From: Strigamia acuminata
Taxonomy: Eukaryota; Arthropoda; Chilopoda; Geophilomorpha; Linotaeniidae
DNA length: 64,000 nt
Reading direction: 5' to 3'
NCBI GenBank assembly: GCA_949358305.1
Contig: OX442314.1
Span: forward strand, 14,005,060-14,069,059
Shown: piece by piece, positions 20,149 to 32,304 of the stretch
Layout: each line of letters opens with the position of its first letter
Position numbering within the stretch: the first letter of the stretch is position 1
Position numbers and translations under genes: made by a program
Notes under the pieces: model-generated
Told to the model about the DNA's origin: nothing
The model's database searches: none
The model's input: the letters and a program-made list of their open reading frames with translations, nothing else

Positions 20149-21352
20149 ATAAAGTATGCTCAACCAAGATGTATCAAAGATTATTTCACTTCTTACGCAT
20201 GCGCAGTAAGTAAAAATACATGCACGTACAGATAAACGCACCACAATCAATGCCCATTGACCAATCACACTTTTTGTTGAATACTTTATTCCCTTCTGAA
20301 ATTAACAAATACGATACAAAAAAAAAACATTTGTAAATGCACAGGGCTGGTGAGAGACAAAATGACACCACAAACAAACACCTAAAGAATGCATAAGAAT
20401 TCATGAGAATGCATGAGGCGAACGTCTAATACCTATCCTAAAACTTTAGCCTAACCACATTGGCAGTGGCTTCCACCACCTGTGCATAGCAGCAGCTCCC
20501 TGTAAGTACAATAGCTTTTAATTATATCAAAACAAAATATACATATTATAAATGTTGTTTCATTGCCAGTAAAAATTTAAACCTAATAATAACAAGAACT
20601 TAAGTATAATCTTAAACTCCCACAACAGTGCAAAACCAAGTGAAAGAGACTTGAGGCACAACAATCCCACTTTTTGTTGAATATCGTACTGCCTCAAATA
20701 AACGCCCGGGCGTTCATAATTTTTTCGGCACTGTCCCCCTGCACTTAACCAAAAAATGGTAATGTTTAGTAAAAATCGGTGATTTTTTGGAGACCTTGGA
20801 GCTTATTCCGCGTTTTTGAACCCGGCGTTAAAACGAGGCAGTACGGTACTTTATTTCCTTCTGGAAATAATGAATACGACACAAAAAAAACACTTGTAAG
20901 TACACAGGGCTGCTGAGAAACAAAATGACACCACAAAAATAAAAGGCGCGTGTCTAACACCTAAAACTTAGCCTAACCACATTGACGGTGGCTTCCACCA
21001 TCTGTGCTTAGCAGCGGCTCTTTTAGGTACAATAACTTTTAACTTTATCAAAAAAAAAAAATACATATTTTAAATGTTGTTTAATTGCCAGTAAAAATAT
21101 AAATGTAATAATAACAAAATTTAAGATATAATAACAAAATCTAAGATATAATCTGAAAAACCCAGTGAAAAAACTTGAGGAACAACAATATTAAACTACC
21201 ACAGCAATCCAAATCCAATGAAAAGCATTGTTAAGTAGCTGATCCATCATTATGACAAATACTGCATCAGTGATGAAATAGTTTCAGAACGGTAGATCAG
21301 CCACTTATCAATGCCCGTCAAAGACAATCAAGAATAATAAAACGAATAAACT
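20149..21352. other. Duplicated spacer before Dicer copy C
   Basis: No gene seen. A ~400-nt stretch (CACTTTTTGTTGAATA, later CACAGGGCTG, AGACAAAATGACACCAC, CTAACACCTA) occurs twice in tandem, about 20270-20670 and 20672-21110; the single version is at 5037-5460. The second copy is interrupted by a MITE at 20684-20846. The end matches the Dicer copy B 3' UTR. Confidence 0.6.
20684..20846. mobile_element. MITE of the CCGTACTGCCTC family (163 bp)
   Basis: CGTACTGCCTC at the left and GAGGCAGTACGG at the right are inverted, each followed inward by a TAACGCC-type block, and TA flanks both sides. The parent sequence TTGAATACTTTATT survives at 5047-5060, showing the empty site. Confidence 0.7.
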
Positions 21353-24300
21353 CTATAAAACCATAGGTTCAACATCACCGACTTCCTCCACCTCGATGTC
21401 ATCCATCTCAAATATATCATCCAAAGTGAGAGGTTTTTGTTCCCCAAGTGATTTCGGATCCAAGCCACCGAGGCTCTTCAAATTATTGCTACTCTTCTTC
21501 ACAAATCGCAGAATAAGTTTCGCGACGTTTATTTTAGCTTGTCTCGCATTCGCTCCCACTCCGTGGAACGTTTTCGCAGCTAATCGTACAGTTACAACAT
21601 ACTTCTGCGGTTCGTCTTCATCCTTTTTGGCTTCTGGTACTGCTTTGCTGCAGTCCAAAAAAATAACACCGCATGATGAAAACTACAGATTCATTTCATT
21701 ACCTTTAAGTACCTGAATTTAATGTCGGGGAACATCTCGTACACTTCTCTTACGGGGGCCTTGGGTGTGTTTATCGTGTACTCTTCTGCAATATGAATAA
21801 AAATTGTTATAACTTTTCAATACAGTCCAACCCCATTACAGCAAATCGTTCATTCAGATTCTTAAATTTGAATGAATTTCAATGTTACACGGGTGAGGTA
21901 TTGCCGCATTTGTGGGTTTTCGCTTTTACAGGGTTAGACAATATAAGAAATAATAACAAACTAACTAATAATCGGTTCCATCATTCTGAAATAAACTCTC
22001 CAGACTGCGTCCAAACTGCATCCACTATCCAAATAAATAGCTCCGGCTACAGATTCGAATACATCACCCAAAGCTTTGGGCACTTCAACTTCCTCCTCAT
22101 CTAAACACTCATTTTCTTCATATAACAGCTGAAAATAAAGAGAAAATGTAAACTAAAATAAACCAAATTCAGACAACTTTATTTAAGCTCACCGCAACAT
22201 TTATTTTATCTCTATCCACCAATGCCAGAAATTTATTTATGGCATTAAACAAACTTGGGCTTCTAGCATTCAAACGATGATGAAAATGAGACTGCACAGC
22301 TAATTTGGCAAAAGTGATGTTATTAACCAAAGCCGACCTCATATCAGTCAATTTCCCCGGCGGAAACTTCCTCTTGTCTTCGAATAGATGCCAGGTAATC
22401 AAATAATCTTTTTAAACAAAAAATAATTAATTCAATAAATTAAATATTTAAATTGCACATTCAATTAACCTAAAATTGCATCTCCAAGAAATTCGAGTCT
22501 CTGATAACAATCAGTCACTTGATTATTGTAATACGAAGGATGAGTAAAGGCCTGAACAAGAAAGGACCTATCTCGAAAGGCGTAACCAATTTCCGCTTCA
22601 AAGTCCTCCAATCCCAACAGCAGTTTCTCCGGTGCGCATTTCAATGGATTGATTAAAGCCGTAGTCGGAAAATTATACGCTTTAATCTCGCTCATCCCCG
22701 ACGACTCATCAATCGGCAATATCTTAAATCCAAGAAAGATGAGAAAGCGCAAAGCTGCTGCCGGTCCCGCGTACAACAAATACGCTCCAAGAATCGCCTC
22801 GACACAATCGGCGACGCTTTTGTCCGCAATCAGCTGAAACCGGGTCAAGTTTCTCACGTCCTCTTCCTTCTCCAAACGGACAGTTTCGTCTTCCCCTTTG
22901 CCGATACACTTGGTGTTCATCGTGCTAATGGCCAAAGACCAGATCTGACCGTTGTCCATCTTGCTCAAATCGTAACCGATGAAATATTTCCACGCGTGGA
23001 AGGGCATCCCAGCACCGATCAACTTGCGCTCCGATTCGGTCTTGGTCTTGAAACCAGGGGGCAACCATTGGGTCGCTGGTGAAAAAATTTCAGACTTAAC
23101 CAGATTAGCTAAGCCCTCTTTCTTGGATAGACGATACAAGTGCGAATTCGACACTAAAGTCCCTCTTCCGTTGGTCAATTTGCCCTCATCGGCCGTTGGG
23201 AATTCGCTGAAGAGGTAAAGCGTCGTCGCATACTTCAAAAATGCATCGCCCAAGAACTCCAATCTCTCCATATCAAAGCAATCGTTCGCAGCTCGCGTGG
23301 TGAGCGCATTTAGAATCACGTGTGGCTCTGGGTCCGCTTCTGCCGTATCAAACTGGATACCGTGTTCGATTTTGTAATCGAATTCCCAATTGTTTTCATT
23401 CGCAACCGATACATCCCGGCACCGCTTTTCCACATCTGACCATTTGCTGTGAACCAAATCGCTCAAATCAAAAAATAGCGTGTCAGTCGACACCTGACCC
23501 AAAAATTCATGCGCTAACAGCAAATCGTTCAAACGGTATATAATGCTCGGCATCATCATTGCCAGGTTGAAATGTGACGCACTAATCGGTAAAACGCAGC
23601 AAAGTTCGGGCACCAAGAACGTTTCGTGATCCATAACTACGCCATTAATCGTCATGGTCTTTTTCTTGCCCGTTTTCTCGACCTTGATCGGCAGCATGTT
23701 TAGTCCGTTGTCGGTAATCATTTTAACCGCCAGTAACGGTTGATCCATGTTTTGAATCGCCACCTTGTACTTACGGTGGTAATAATCGGCGAACGATTTA
23801 TACTGAGTGCTTGAGAATGGATGCGATGGATAAATTCCACTCATAATTTTCTTCACGATAAAAAATATTCTATCGCTGATGTACAGAGGCACTACCACAC
23901 TATCTGTGTACTTAGATTCTTCGTATTTAAAATGCTTCCTTTCCTCCTTGGAGGGCAGATCACCAAACTCGTGTTTATTCATTTCTTCGATTAACTGCCA
24001 ATCCGGAAAGAACAAGGGTTCACTAGAGGCACCATCTATAAACGCAATGCGCATATTAAATTTTACACATAAAAATAATAAATAAAAAAAATAAATAAAC
24101 AACCAGAGCCAGCTCCAAAATAAAAGTCATCTTCTTGCAGGGCCGGATTTACCGTTTTTTTATGGCAAAAACCTGGCCCTGCGTATAAGATGTCCCATAT
24201 TTGTTGTAGCTTAAGAGTCCCGTGGTACAGCAAAAGCTGTTTTATTCGGCATTGGAATAACCATAAAGCTCTAGTAAACAGAATGTTGTGGGAAAACCCC

Positions 24301-27300
24301 AATTCCAATTTTTATGTTTGTTTTTGTGTACAATCCTGCCCACATAAAATGGTCACGCTAGTTGTAGCCAATGTAAAGTAGCGTGAAGATTTTATGCGAG
24401 CAGAATTATACATTCAAGCATTATGGACGTCGAAAACAAATAAAAAGTGGAAAAGGGGGATCCTAATTATAAATCAAATTCAATTCATTGCCGGATAAAA
24501 TAGCTTTTACTATACCTTAATTTGGCCCGGTCTTCAGGTCACCTTTAACAAATTATTGCTTACGATTTATAATAGGAATGACGAAAAGTGTCGTATCTGC
24601 TGTCAGGGGATTAAAATCTGTTGGGAGTGAGTTGATTCGTAAAAAATCTATGAAGAATTTCCGATGAAATTGTGCCAGGTCTTCTAACTCCTGTGTTTCA
24701 AACATTAAATTCTTCTCTAGTTGCACTACTTCAACCCAGTGTTTGCCATTTTGGGTAAAAATTGGAAAGGGATGAACCTAATGTTGTATTCAAAGCCAAG
24801 ATTAAAAGCTACCGGCAGAGTAAAACTTAAATGTACCTCTGGTAACGCACAAGTAGTAATTATTCCAAAACTGCGAGAACCATTTTCTGTGTCATAAATC
24901 GTTCCACCAATTTTTTCTTTAGCCCATTTGGAAAGTTTTACACGAATGAGATACAAATAGCAGGCAACATTTGGACGTGGACAATTTCGAAATTCTCGAG
25001 CGACCTAAAACATGAAAAGTAAAGAATATAAGCAATAATAAGCAACTCTTTGAAATAACAAACAAAATACTTGTTTTTGGTACAATTGACGTCGTTTTAA
25101 AGAACCCGGTGGTGGGCTTCCCAAGCTCACCTCCTCCTCTTCAACACTGACTAGCTGACTAGTGAATTGTGAGTAGTCTTTGCTTGTTGGAAGTAAATCG
25201 TCATTCAAAGCGCCTAGTGTAACCAATTTAAAAATAAGTTTCCTTATTGCCAGTTAGCCAACTGATTTATTTTTATTACCACACTCGTGAAGAAGTTTGC
25301 AAGCTAACATAGCTACTGATTTCTTAGCTAGCTTTACAGTTCTCATTATATCACCCTAGAAATTGAAAATGTTGGTAAAATTATTATGCTCGTTCAAAGT
25401 TTCCATTTCTATAAACGGAGTGACATCACCAAAAATTGCAAAAACCAAAACCACGATTGTAGTGGTTTATTAATAATAAACCACTACAATCGTGGTTTTG
25501 GTTTTGGTTTAGGCCGGGTTTTGGTTTCTACAATTCAAAATGGCCACCTCGAATGTTAGATAATCGAATCAGCCTTTCAAATTCAAGTGTCAGGCGAAGC
25601 ATCCACCTCCGAAAAAGTGAGTAAATTATAAATTATGTTTAAATAAGGGGGCCACAACGACAATTCGTTGATTAAATGAAAGAAAATGAGTTTTTATGGC
25701 CCATGTACTTATGCGGAATCGTGACGAACACATTCACGGTTAGGCATGTTTTTGAGGACAATTTCGGCCGTTTTATAAATAGCATAAACCGAAACTTTGA
25801 ACGCACCTAATAAAATTTACTAAAACAATAAGACTTCAAGATGCAAATTTGGCAGGCGATACAGAAAACGTAAAAGAGAGTTGCCGTTTTGGTTCAATGT
25901 TTTCATTTACAAAAATTGTACTTACTGTGATTCCTTTGCGCAGTGGGGAATTGACAGGAAGCCACAAAATACATCGAAATTCATATTTTTCTCCCACGAT
26001 AGAATTCGATAAGAGAACATCAAAATCGTCCCACAAATCTGGATCGTCAGCATCAACTTCTCCATACGGTGGAGGACATTTAGGCTTAACTTTTTGAAAT
26101 TTTACTCGCGGAGTCAAGCGTGTGAACTTATCTTTAGGAAGCAAAGCACAATATCTAACAAAAAATAAAAATAATTAAAAAAAAAAACATTTCCAAATAT
26201 TAAAATTCATACCTATTGACTAATTGTATAGCACTAAACATTGTTACAACAGGTCCATCTTTTCCTCTAGGATAATAAGGATCTATCTCCATATCGTAAA
26301 ATCTTTCAATTTCGGTTTCAGTTGGTGGCATCCTTTCCTTGCATATTTCTTGAAGCGCCTAGATTATAGAAACAATATAAGAATAACATACAATTTCTTT
26401 TGCAAACGATACTAAAACAGGCCCAGTGCTTTTTTTGTAACAATATACTCCGGAAGGGCACTTATACATAAACTTAAAAACAAAACATTAAAAGCAGTGT
26501 CAAATGTTGAAACAAGGGCATAAATACAAAAATAGCACTGAATATTTTTACTTACTTCTTCAATATTGCGATACATGGAAATATTTCCACTCAGATCTTC
26601 GTAATCATTCTCTTTCACCAACATTATATAATTAGAATCAACCGCTCGAGCTCTTCCCTTCGACTGCACATATGCTCGAAAATCTTTAGGCTCGTCAAAT
26701 CGAATCACCAGATTACACGTCGGAATATCCATCCCTTCTTCGACAACTCTCGTCGCAACGAGAACGTTGCATTCTTGCTGACGGAATTTTAAAATCTTCT
26801 CCGCCTGCTTCCTCGATTTCATTTGCGCGTAATTTAACTTCGCCGGATCTGCTCCGTGACCCATAACGAATTCGGACGTGATAAAACCGTAATCATCACT
26901 GTGTTCCTTTAATTGCTGTATAAATTTATTGATGACCCAAGCAGTAGACCTTCTCTCAACGAAAATAATCGCTTTAAAGTCGTCCGTTTTCGGAGAAGTA
27001 TTATCAAATTCACCTATAGCCGCTTCATCGTTCGAACTTATATCTCTCAACAACTCCCTCTGTCGTATCAACTCGACATTCGGCTGTACATTCGTCGGCT
27101 TGTACTTCAGAAGTGTTTCGAACAATCTCTTAACTTTATGCGCCGAGAACCGCATCATTGATTCGTACTCGCTATTGACGAATTTTGCAAAATACGCCTC
27201 AGATCGTATGACAAGCTGTTCAATAAACCTTTTAACGTTCTGAAAATACAGCATACTCTCTTCGGTGACATCGTCTTCTATTTTAACCAATTCCACGACC

Positions 27301-30300
27301 ATTTGCTTCGCTATTGTCGCCGTGCACCACAATCCTAACTCTTTGACAGAAAAAATAAGATCTTTTAGCAGTCTATTGAGTTTAACAACGGGACCAATGA
27401 TTGATTTAAATTCGTCTTCATCGTCGAAATCATCGTCGAAATTCTCGTCGTCGTCGTCGTCATCATCTTCGCCGTCGGTGTTCATAACAAACTTTTCGAA
27501 ATCCTTATCAGTGGGCGTTTTGGGTAGTTTGTCCAATTCGTTGTTCAACGTGATCACCAATCCATTTTTCAACGTGTCGTACGTGCTCAAATCGCTGCAA
27601 CAAACGAACAGTTCCTTCGGCTTCGTTGAATAAAGCGCAGCGGCTGCGGTGCTCGTCGGAGTTTCGATTACGGAATTTAAGGTGATTTCCAGTTTCTTGA
27701 TTTTTGCCACGATTTGGTTCGGTTTGCATTTCCCGTTCAGCACTGAGGCGGTGAGACCCATCACTTTAGGTTTGTCTCTGGGGCCACATCTTGCAAAATT
27801 TTTCATCACTTGCACGATCGGGTCTCCACCAACGGCGTGATGACATTCATCAAAAATTAACAGGTTGATTTGCGAGAGTTGTATGAAAGCCATGTTGAGA
27901 ATGTTGACTAAAATTTGCGTTGTCATCACCAACACTTCATTCTTTTCAAATTCTCGTTTCCACGCGTCAATATCCCAAGCGTCCACTTTCATCGAGCCTG
28001 TGTAATGGCCAACTTGCAGTCCCGTGTGATGTCTTATGACAGTAGCTTGCTGGGCTACTAATGGCACTAAATATCATAAAAGGAATTTTGAAAGTAATTA
28101 ATCAGTGAATTAATTAATTGCAGTGTACTCTGTGTGAACCGGACACAGCAAGAGCCCCAGAAAATTGTCCAGTCAGGCGAGTATATGCTCCCTCTAGTAC
28201 ACCACTTCTAAAACCATGTTATGCAATGTATACTCTAACCAACTACAAGTTGGTCCTTTTTACCATTGGGCGAGCCACTTCACTTGTGTAGTGATACAAA
28301 AAATAGACCTAATCACCAGAATTGTACTTGATGTAGAGCAGTGTTAGGCACGGATGGCCACGGTAGTGTACCGCCAGTACCGGTACAGTACCGTGGCATG
28401 TACCGCGGTACTTCTTCGCAAGCTTAGTACCGAAACGTTTCCTAGTAACCCGCAGCAATTTCGGAGTTTGGGGGGCTTTAGGGGTTTTGGGAAATGGAGG
28501 GCTGTCGGCTTACGATTAGTCGTTCCCTGTCCGGGCATCACTACGGCCAGGGCCACCGAAACCATATTGAGCCAAAAGGGCTGAAGACCCGGGGTGAAGC
28601 GCTTCCTATGTAATTTTCGTTTATGTGCAACGTATATAACTTGTTATATGGGAAGTGTGTTCTTTGGCCAGTTCATCTAGTCATTAGTTATAACGTACAC
28701 TCTGGTCTGAGATAACATTGTCCTATTTCCCAATTGGTTGAGCCGGATTACAGCAAACTGTGGACTGTGCTCTACTATGCAGAAAAGTAGTTCTGTTGAT
28801 TTTTAATGAATTTCAGTGTAAAAAGTGATTAGAATGATTGATTTTATTTTTTTGTTATTAAAATATTTATTTTATTTGCTAAAATAAGCTTTTTTCCCCC
28901 TTTCAACCATTCAAACAATGTTAGCATAGTTTGTTGGTTTCTTTTGGCAGGTAAAACAAAGGTTAGTTTGTTATTGGTTGTTTTGCCTAGTTAGATTACA
29001 ATTGTAGTGTTATGGGCTATTTTTTTTGTGCCACTACACCAGAGCATAGATGAAATATTGTTATGACTCGTAACAATATTTCCGGTTACCAGATCACTGT
29101 TCTCTGATGGAAAATTACAGGGAAGTGTTGGGGCATCATGATCCACATCATGATCCACATCTGACACGGGCAAGGAAAACCTGATATTTTTAGCCCAGGA
29201 TGCTTTGATGTATAAGGATGGCCTGGCTATGTCCGGACCACACAGAGTTCACTCTAATTGAGGAAAATAAAATTAAAATTAAAGCACCTGTTTTCGCTAG
29301 GAAAAAAGTTCGTTTGCCGCCACTAGAAAATGGTCTCTTAATAGATTCCATCATTTCTCTTATAAGCATTACAGCAATAAATGTTTTGCCTGAACCTGTA
29401 CCAAGGCAAACTACTATATTCTTCTTGACTGCTTTTTCCAGCAGTTCAACCTATGAAAAAAAAATTTAAAAAAAAAAAGGATTGAGAGAACTTGAAATAG
29501 CTCATTTAATTCATTTGAACAAAATTCGCGATCTGCATTCAAAAAGTCCTGTTTTTTGTTTTTGGATCTTTTCGATCAAGTCAGGGAAGGGGGGGGGGGG
29601 GGTTGGGCGGCCCGGGCGCACCAACAAGTGGTAAGGTGCTAATGGAGCAAAAATCGTCTTGGAAGAGCAAAAATTAAAACTCTGGCTCCAGGTGCAAGAT
29701 TTGTTTTCTGCAGCCTTGCTTTTAACATCATAAAATAAAAGCACTAAAAGCAATAACACGACTTTTTGAATATGGACCTATTATTTTAAAGAAATTAAAA
29801 TTTGACAAGCAATAGCAAAGTTATGTGTCATTCGAAATCTAATCAGAAAGATAGTTAAGGTAAAACGAACACTATCACGAAACCAAACCCAACACAAAAT
29901 ATCGAAACTTTTAAGAATCTCAAATTTCCAGAAACACTCTCGGCGCATTGCCGTTAAACATGTCGTGCGCATGCCCACTGCAACTAAAAATGCAGTAAAT
30001 CGGTTGCCATTTTTGAAGTTAGATCCGAGACAAAAATTCTGTTTAGTTAAATTACTTTCCGAATACGTCTACTATATGTTTACATTAAAAAAAATGTCAC
30101 TTTTTTATTTTTATGGTTACATTTTAACAATTTTTTAAAACTGCCAAAAAAAACAACTGATGAGGAAAATTCACAGGTTGTTTTAGTTTCAGTTTCAGTT
30201 TCAGTTTCATTGTAATTTTTCCTTACCAAGGCTATCAGAAAATTTTTTAAATTTCGTTAGTAAATTTTCATAACCAAATTTACACACAGATACTCTCCAA

Positions 30301-30572
30301 ATGTTCTTCAATGCAAGAAGTCGATTATTATTATTATCATTATTATTATTATTATTTTAAATGCAAAATTAAATTTTACTCAATTTCTTAATTTATTTCA
30401 AACCACACTGAGACCTAAAAATATAATAATAATGTTTGATTTTCATCAGAAAGAATGTCAGTTAATCTTAATGTGGGATTGCATCATTGGGGTCTTCACT
30501 TACGAGAAATGCACTTACTTGGTACTGCCGTGGAATAAACCCAGATTCATCGCTTGATTCTGATTCTGCCAT
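21353..30572 (-). CDS. DICER: Dicer ribonuclease, copy C (complete, 14 exons)
   Basis: Exons in transcript order: 30519-30572, 29288-29450, 26556-28066, 26213-26358, 25926-26154, 25280-25355, 25071-25213, 24837-25004, 24543-24777, 22470-24035, 22193-22407, 21966-22128, 21713-21785, 21353-21647; 5037 nt, 1678 aa. Intron phases match copy B exactly and protein identity is very high. GTGSGKT, DECH, QSKGRAR, both RNase III signature pairs and the dsRBD are all present, so it should be an active dicing enzyme. It differs from copy B by a 6-residue insertion (CIGKGE) between the two halves of RNase IIIa, and by scattered changes near the DECH box. Its promoter faces intact DESI2, probably the ancestral arrangement. 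Intron 1 contains four tandem GAAACT units, and intron 5 a perfect 65-bp palindrome. Confidence 0.93.
24305..24450 (-). repeat. Hairpin-forming fold-back in Dicer copy C intron 9
   Basis: Counterpart of 10338-10495. The core, 24325-24415, pairs CACATAAAATGGTCACGCTA with TAGCGTGAAGATTTTATGCG across an 18-nt loop. Both arms are retained with few changes relative to copy B. Confidence 0.55.
25441..25505. repeat. Perfect 65-bp palindrome in Dicer copy C intron 5
   Basis: A 32-nt arm (AAAACCAAAACCACGATTGT onward, 25441-25472) is followed after one base by its exact complement (25474-25505). Copy B has only the left arm at the matching place (about 11664-11695), so the palindrome formed after the duplication. 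Confidence 0.8.
28121..29254. mobile_element. Old TIR transposon in Dicer copy C intron 2
   Basis: Same family and site as 195-790: CAGTGTACTCTGTG at the left and CACAGAGTTCACTC at the right, flanked by TAATTG. It holds a further insertion absent from copies A and B, including a cluster of GTACCG motifs at about 28352-28437. Confidence 0.55.
30185..30208 (-). promoter_or_regulatory. Four tandem IRF half-sites in Dicer copy C intron 1
   Basis: AGTTTC four times in a row, (GAAACT)4 on the gene strand. It contains several overlapping exact matches to the ISRE core GAAANNGAAACT, about 310 nt downstream of the first exon. It may be an enhancer or a chance microsatellite. Confidence 0.4.
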
Positions 30573-30677
30573 CTTTCTCACTGCGAGAAATTCTTTATAT
30601 TGTTAAGTCTGAGAGGAAGCACGGAGACTTGACAAAGCAAACCAACGTCGCTAGTAAACAATTCGTCCCCTCACGTG

Positions 30678-30721
30678 TATATAAACAAAATCACAAACCG
30701 GGAAAATCCCTTTCAGTTTCA
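30678..30721 (-). promoter_or_regulatory. Dicer copy C promoter: TATA-like box, kappaB-like site and IRF element
   Basis: TATATA at 30678-30683, GGGAAAATCCC at 30700-30710 (one A longer than in copies A and B, still a Rel-type site) and TTTCAGTTTCA at 30711-30721. Confidence 0.6.
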
Positions 30722-31370
30722 ATTTTCTGCGCTCCTGATAGGCTTCCGCGAATCATGTGATATAAACTAGCCTCCATCGAACCTCGCGAGGATAAAAAAT
30801 TAGCTTACGCTTCTATCCGTGCATTCGTGTTCCTAAAGAAATCTTCCTCTTGTTTCAAATATTAAATTTTTTCAATAATTTATCTTCAAATAATGACCGT
30901 GTGATTGTGAAGTACCTTTGTTGGAAATGGCACGCCGGTAGCAATTGAACCGGATGTGGTAATCTCCATACTATGGGGTGGCTGTTGTTATGCTTTGAGG
31001 TCGAGAATAAAAATCGAGTTACGAATCAAGTCTGGTGGTGAGTGTAGGCGAGAGCTGAGGAGGCGCGAATCGTTTCGTGATTGAAGGCCAATGTTTGTTT
31101 GAGACTTACTAAAGATTGAATATATTTTTAGAAATTGCTTACTTGGTGTAATAGCTGAATCTGCCATATGGATTCGACAGTTTGCTGATCTCAGTCAATC
31201 CTGTGGAGGAAAAAGCTATATTAAAGGTATATTTGCTCGTAAAAACTGTAATTTCACACCGAATAGGAATTCAGGTGTTTATTTTCACCCTTGACTTTAA
31301 TCAATAAAGGAAATTTAATGTTTTTCCATTTTTGTATCGCAGGTGAATTGACTGCAAAATAAAATTCAAA
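30722..31370. other. Shared upstream region of Dicer copy C and DESI2
   Basis: The two genes diverge here. On the DESI2 side a 5' UTR intron can be placed at 31227-31342 (AAAG|GTATAT ... TCGCAG|GTG), and it is conserved in the DESI2 pseudogene. 30910-31080 is unique in the window and may be ancestral promoter sequence. Confidence 0.6.
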
Positions 31371-32304
31371 ATGGCCAGGGAACCTGTGATCCTGAACGTG
31401 TACGATATGGTATGTAATTATTATGAAATAATTGGTTTTTCTGTTTGTATTTTCATTTTGTTTTTTTTTAGAATTGGATCAACGATTTATACGTCGCAAA
31501 CGTGTTGGGTATTGGGGTTTATCACTCCGGCATTGAAATTTACGGCGCAGGTGTGTAAACAAATATAATTTTTTATTTTTATTTTATTTTTGCTTTAATT
31601 TCCTGAATAGAGTACGCCTACGGAGGACACCCGTATCCATTTACTGGAATTTTTGAAATTGCTCCTCGTGATGCTGAAGACCTGGGCGACCAATTTAAAT
31701 TCAAGTGAATTTCGGATTCAAATTCGCGTTGAAAGAAATTAAAACTGTTCTAATTGTTTCAGGCAGTCCATTCACTTGGGATATACAGATTTTACCGAGT
31801 TGGACGTTAGGAAAATTGTGATTGAAGCTGGAAAAGAATTTCGGGGGGATAAATATCATTTGATGAATAAGAATTGCAACCATTTTTCGTCTATGTTAGC
31901 TCAAGTACGTTTTTCTCCCAAGTTTGTGAATATCTCAATGTCATGAATCCATTTTCAATGGCGGTAAACAAATTATGTTGCGAAATTGAAGGATGAAAAT
32001 CGCACCAGCTGTCATGACATGAGTAATTCAATTTGAATCACTGTTTACTATATCTGAAGATAACAAAAGAGAATTTCGTTATTTTATCACTTAAATATTA
32101 AACAATTTTTTTTTGCAGATTTTAAGCGGAAGAGAGATCCCAACGTGGGTTAATCGTCTTGCACATTTTAGTTCCTGTGTTCCGTTTTTACAACGCTGTT
32201 TACCTCAGGAATGGTTGACACCAGTGGCTTTGCAGGCGTCGCTCATGGGCAATATACCAACAGACGACAGCACACCCTCCAATTCGAGTAGTAGCAGTAC
32301 TTAG
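31371..32304 (+). CDS. DESI2: DESI2-type PPPDE deubiquitinase/deSUMOylase
   Basis: Five exons: 31371-31409, 31472-31550, 31611-31704, 31763-31904, 32119-32304; 540 nt, 179 aa. The start [13 protein letters not shown] and the blocks [30 protein letters not shown] and [15 protein letters not shown] match the animal DESI2/PPPDE1 family. These are papain-like cysteine isopeptidases of the cytoplasm; the histidine in YHSGIE and the cysteine in NKNCNHFS are the expected catalytic pair. The C-terminus is a short serine tail ([11 protein letters not shown]). A poly(A) signal AATAAA is at 32863-32868. Upstream it faces Dicer copy C head to head. A dead duplicate lies at 3005-4364, so only this copy is likely to work. 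Confidence 0.93.

Noticed and set aside
29585-29606. Poly-G tract as a possible G-quadruplex regulator
   Set aside because: Simple homopolymer in one intron, absent from the paralogues; no further evidence.
1-30572. Dicer copies as assembly duplicates of one gene
   Set aside because: Private transposons with clean target duplications, a 6-codon difference and many exonic differences show they are distinct loci or at least distinct sequences.
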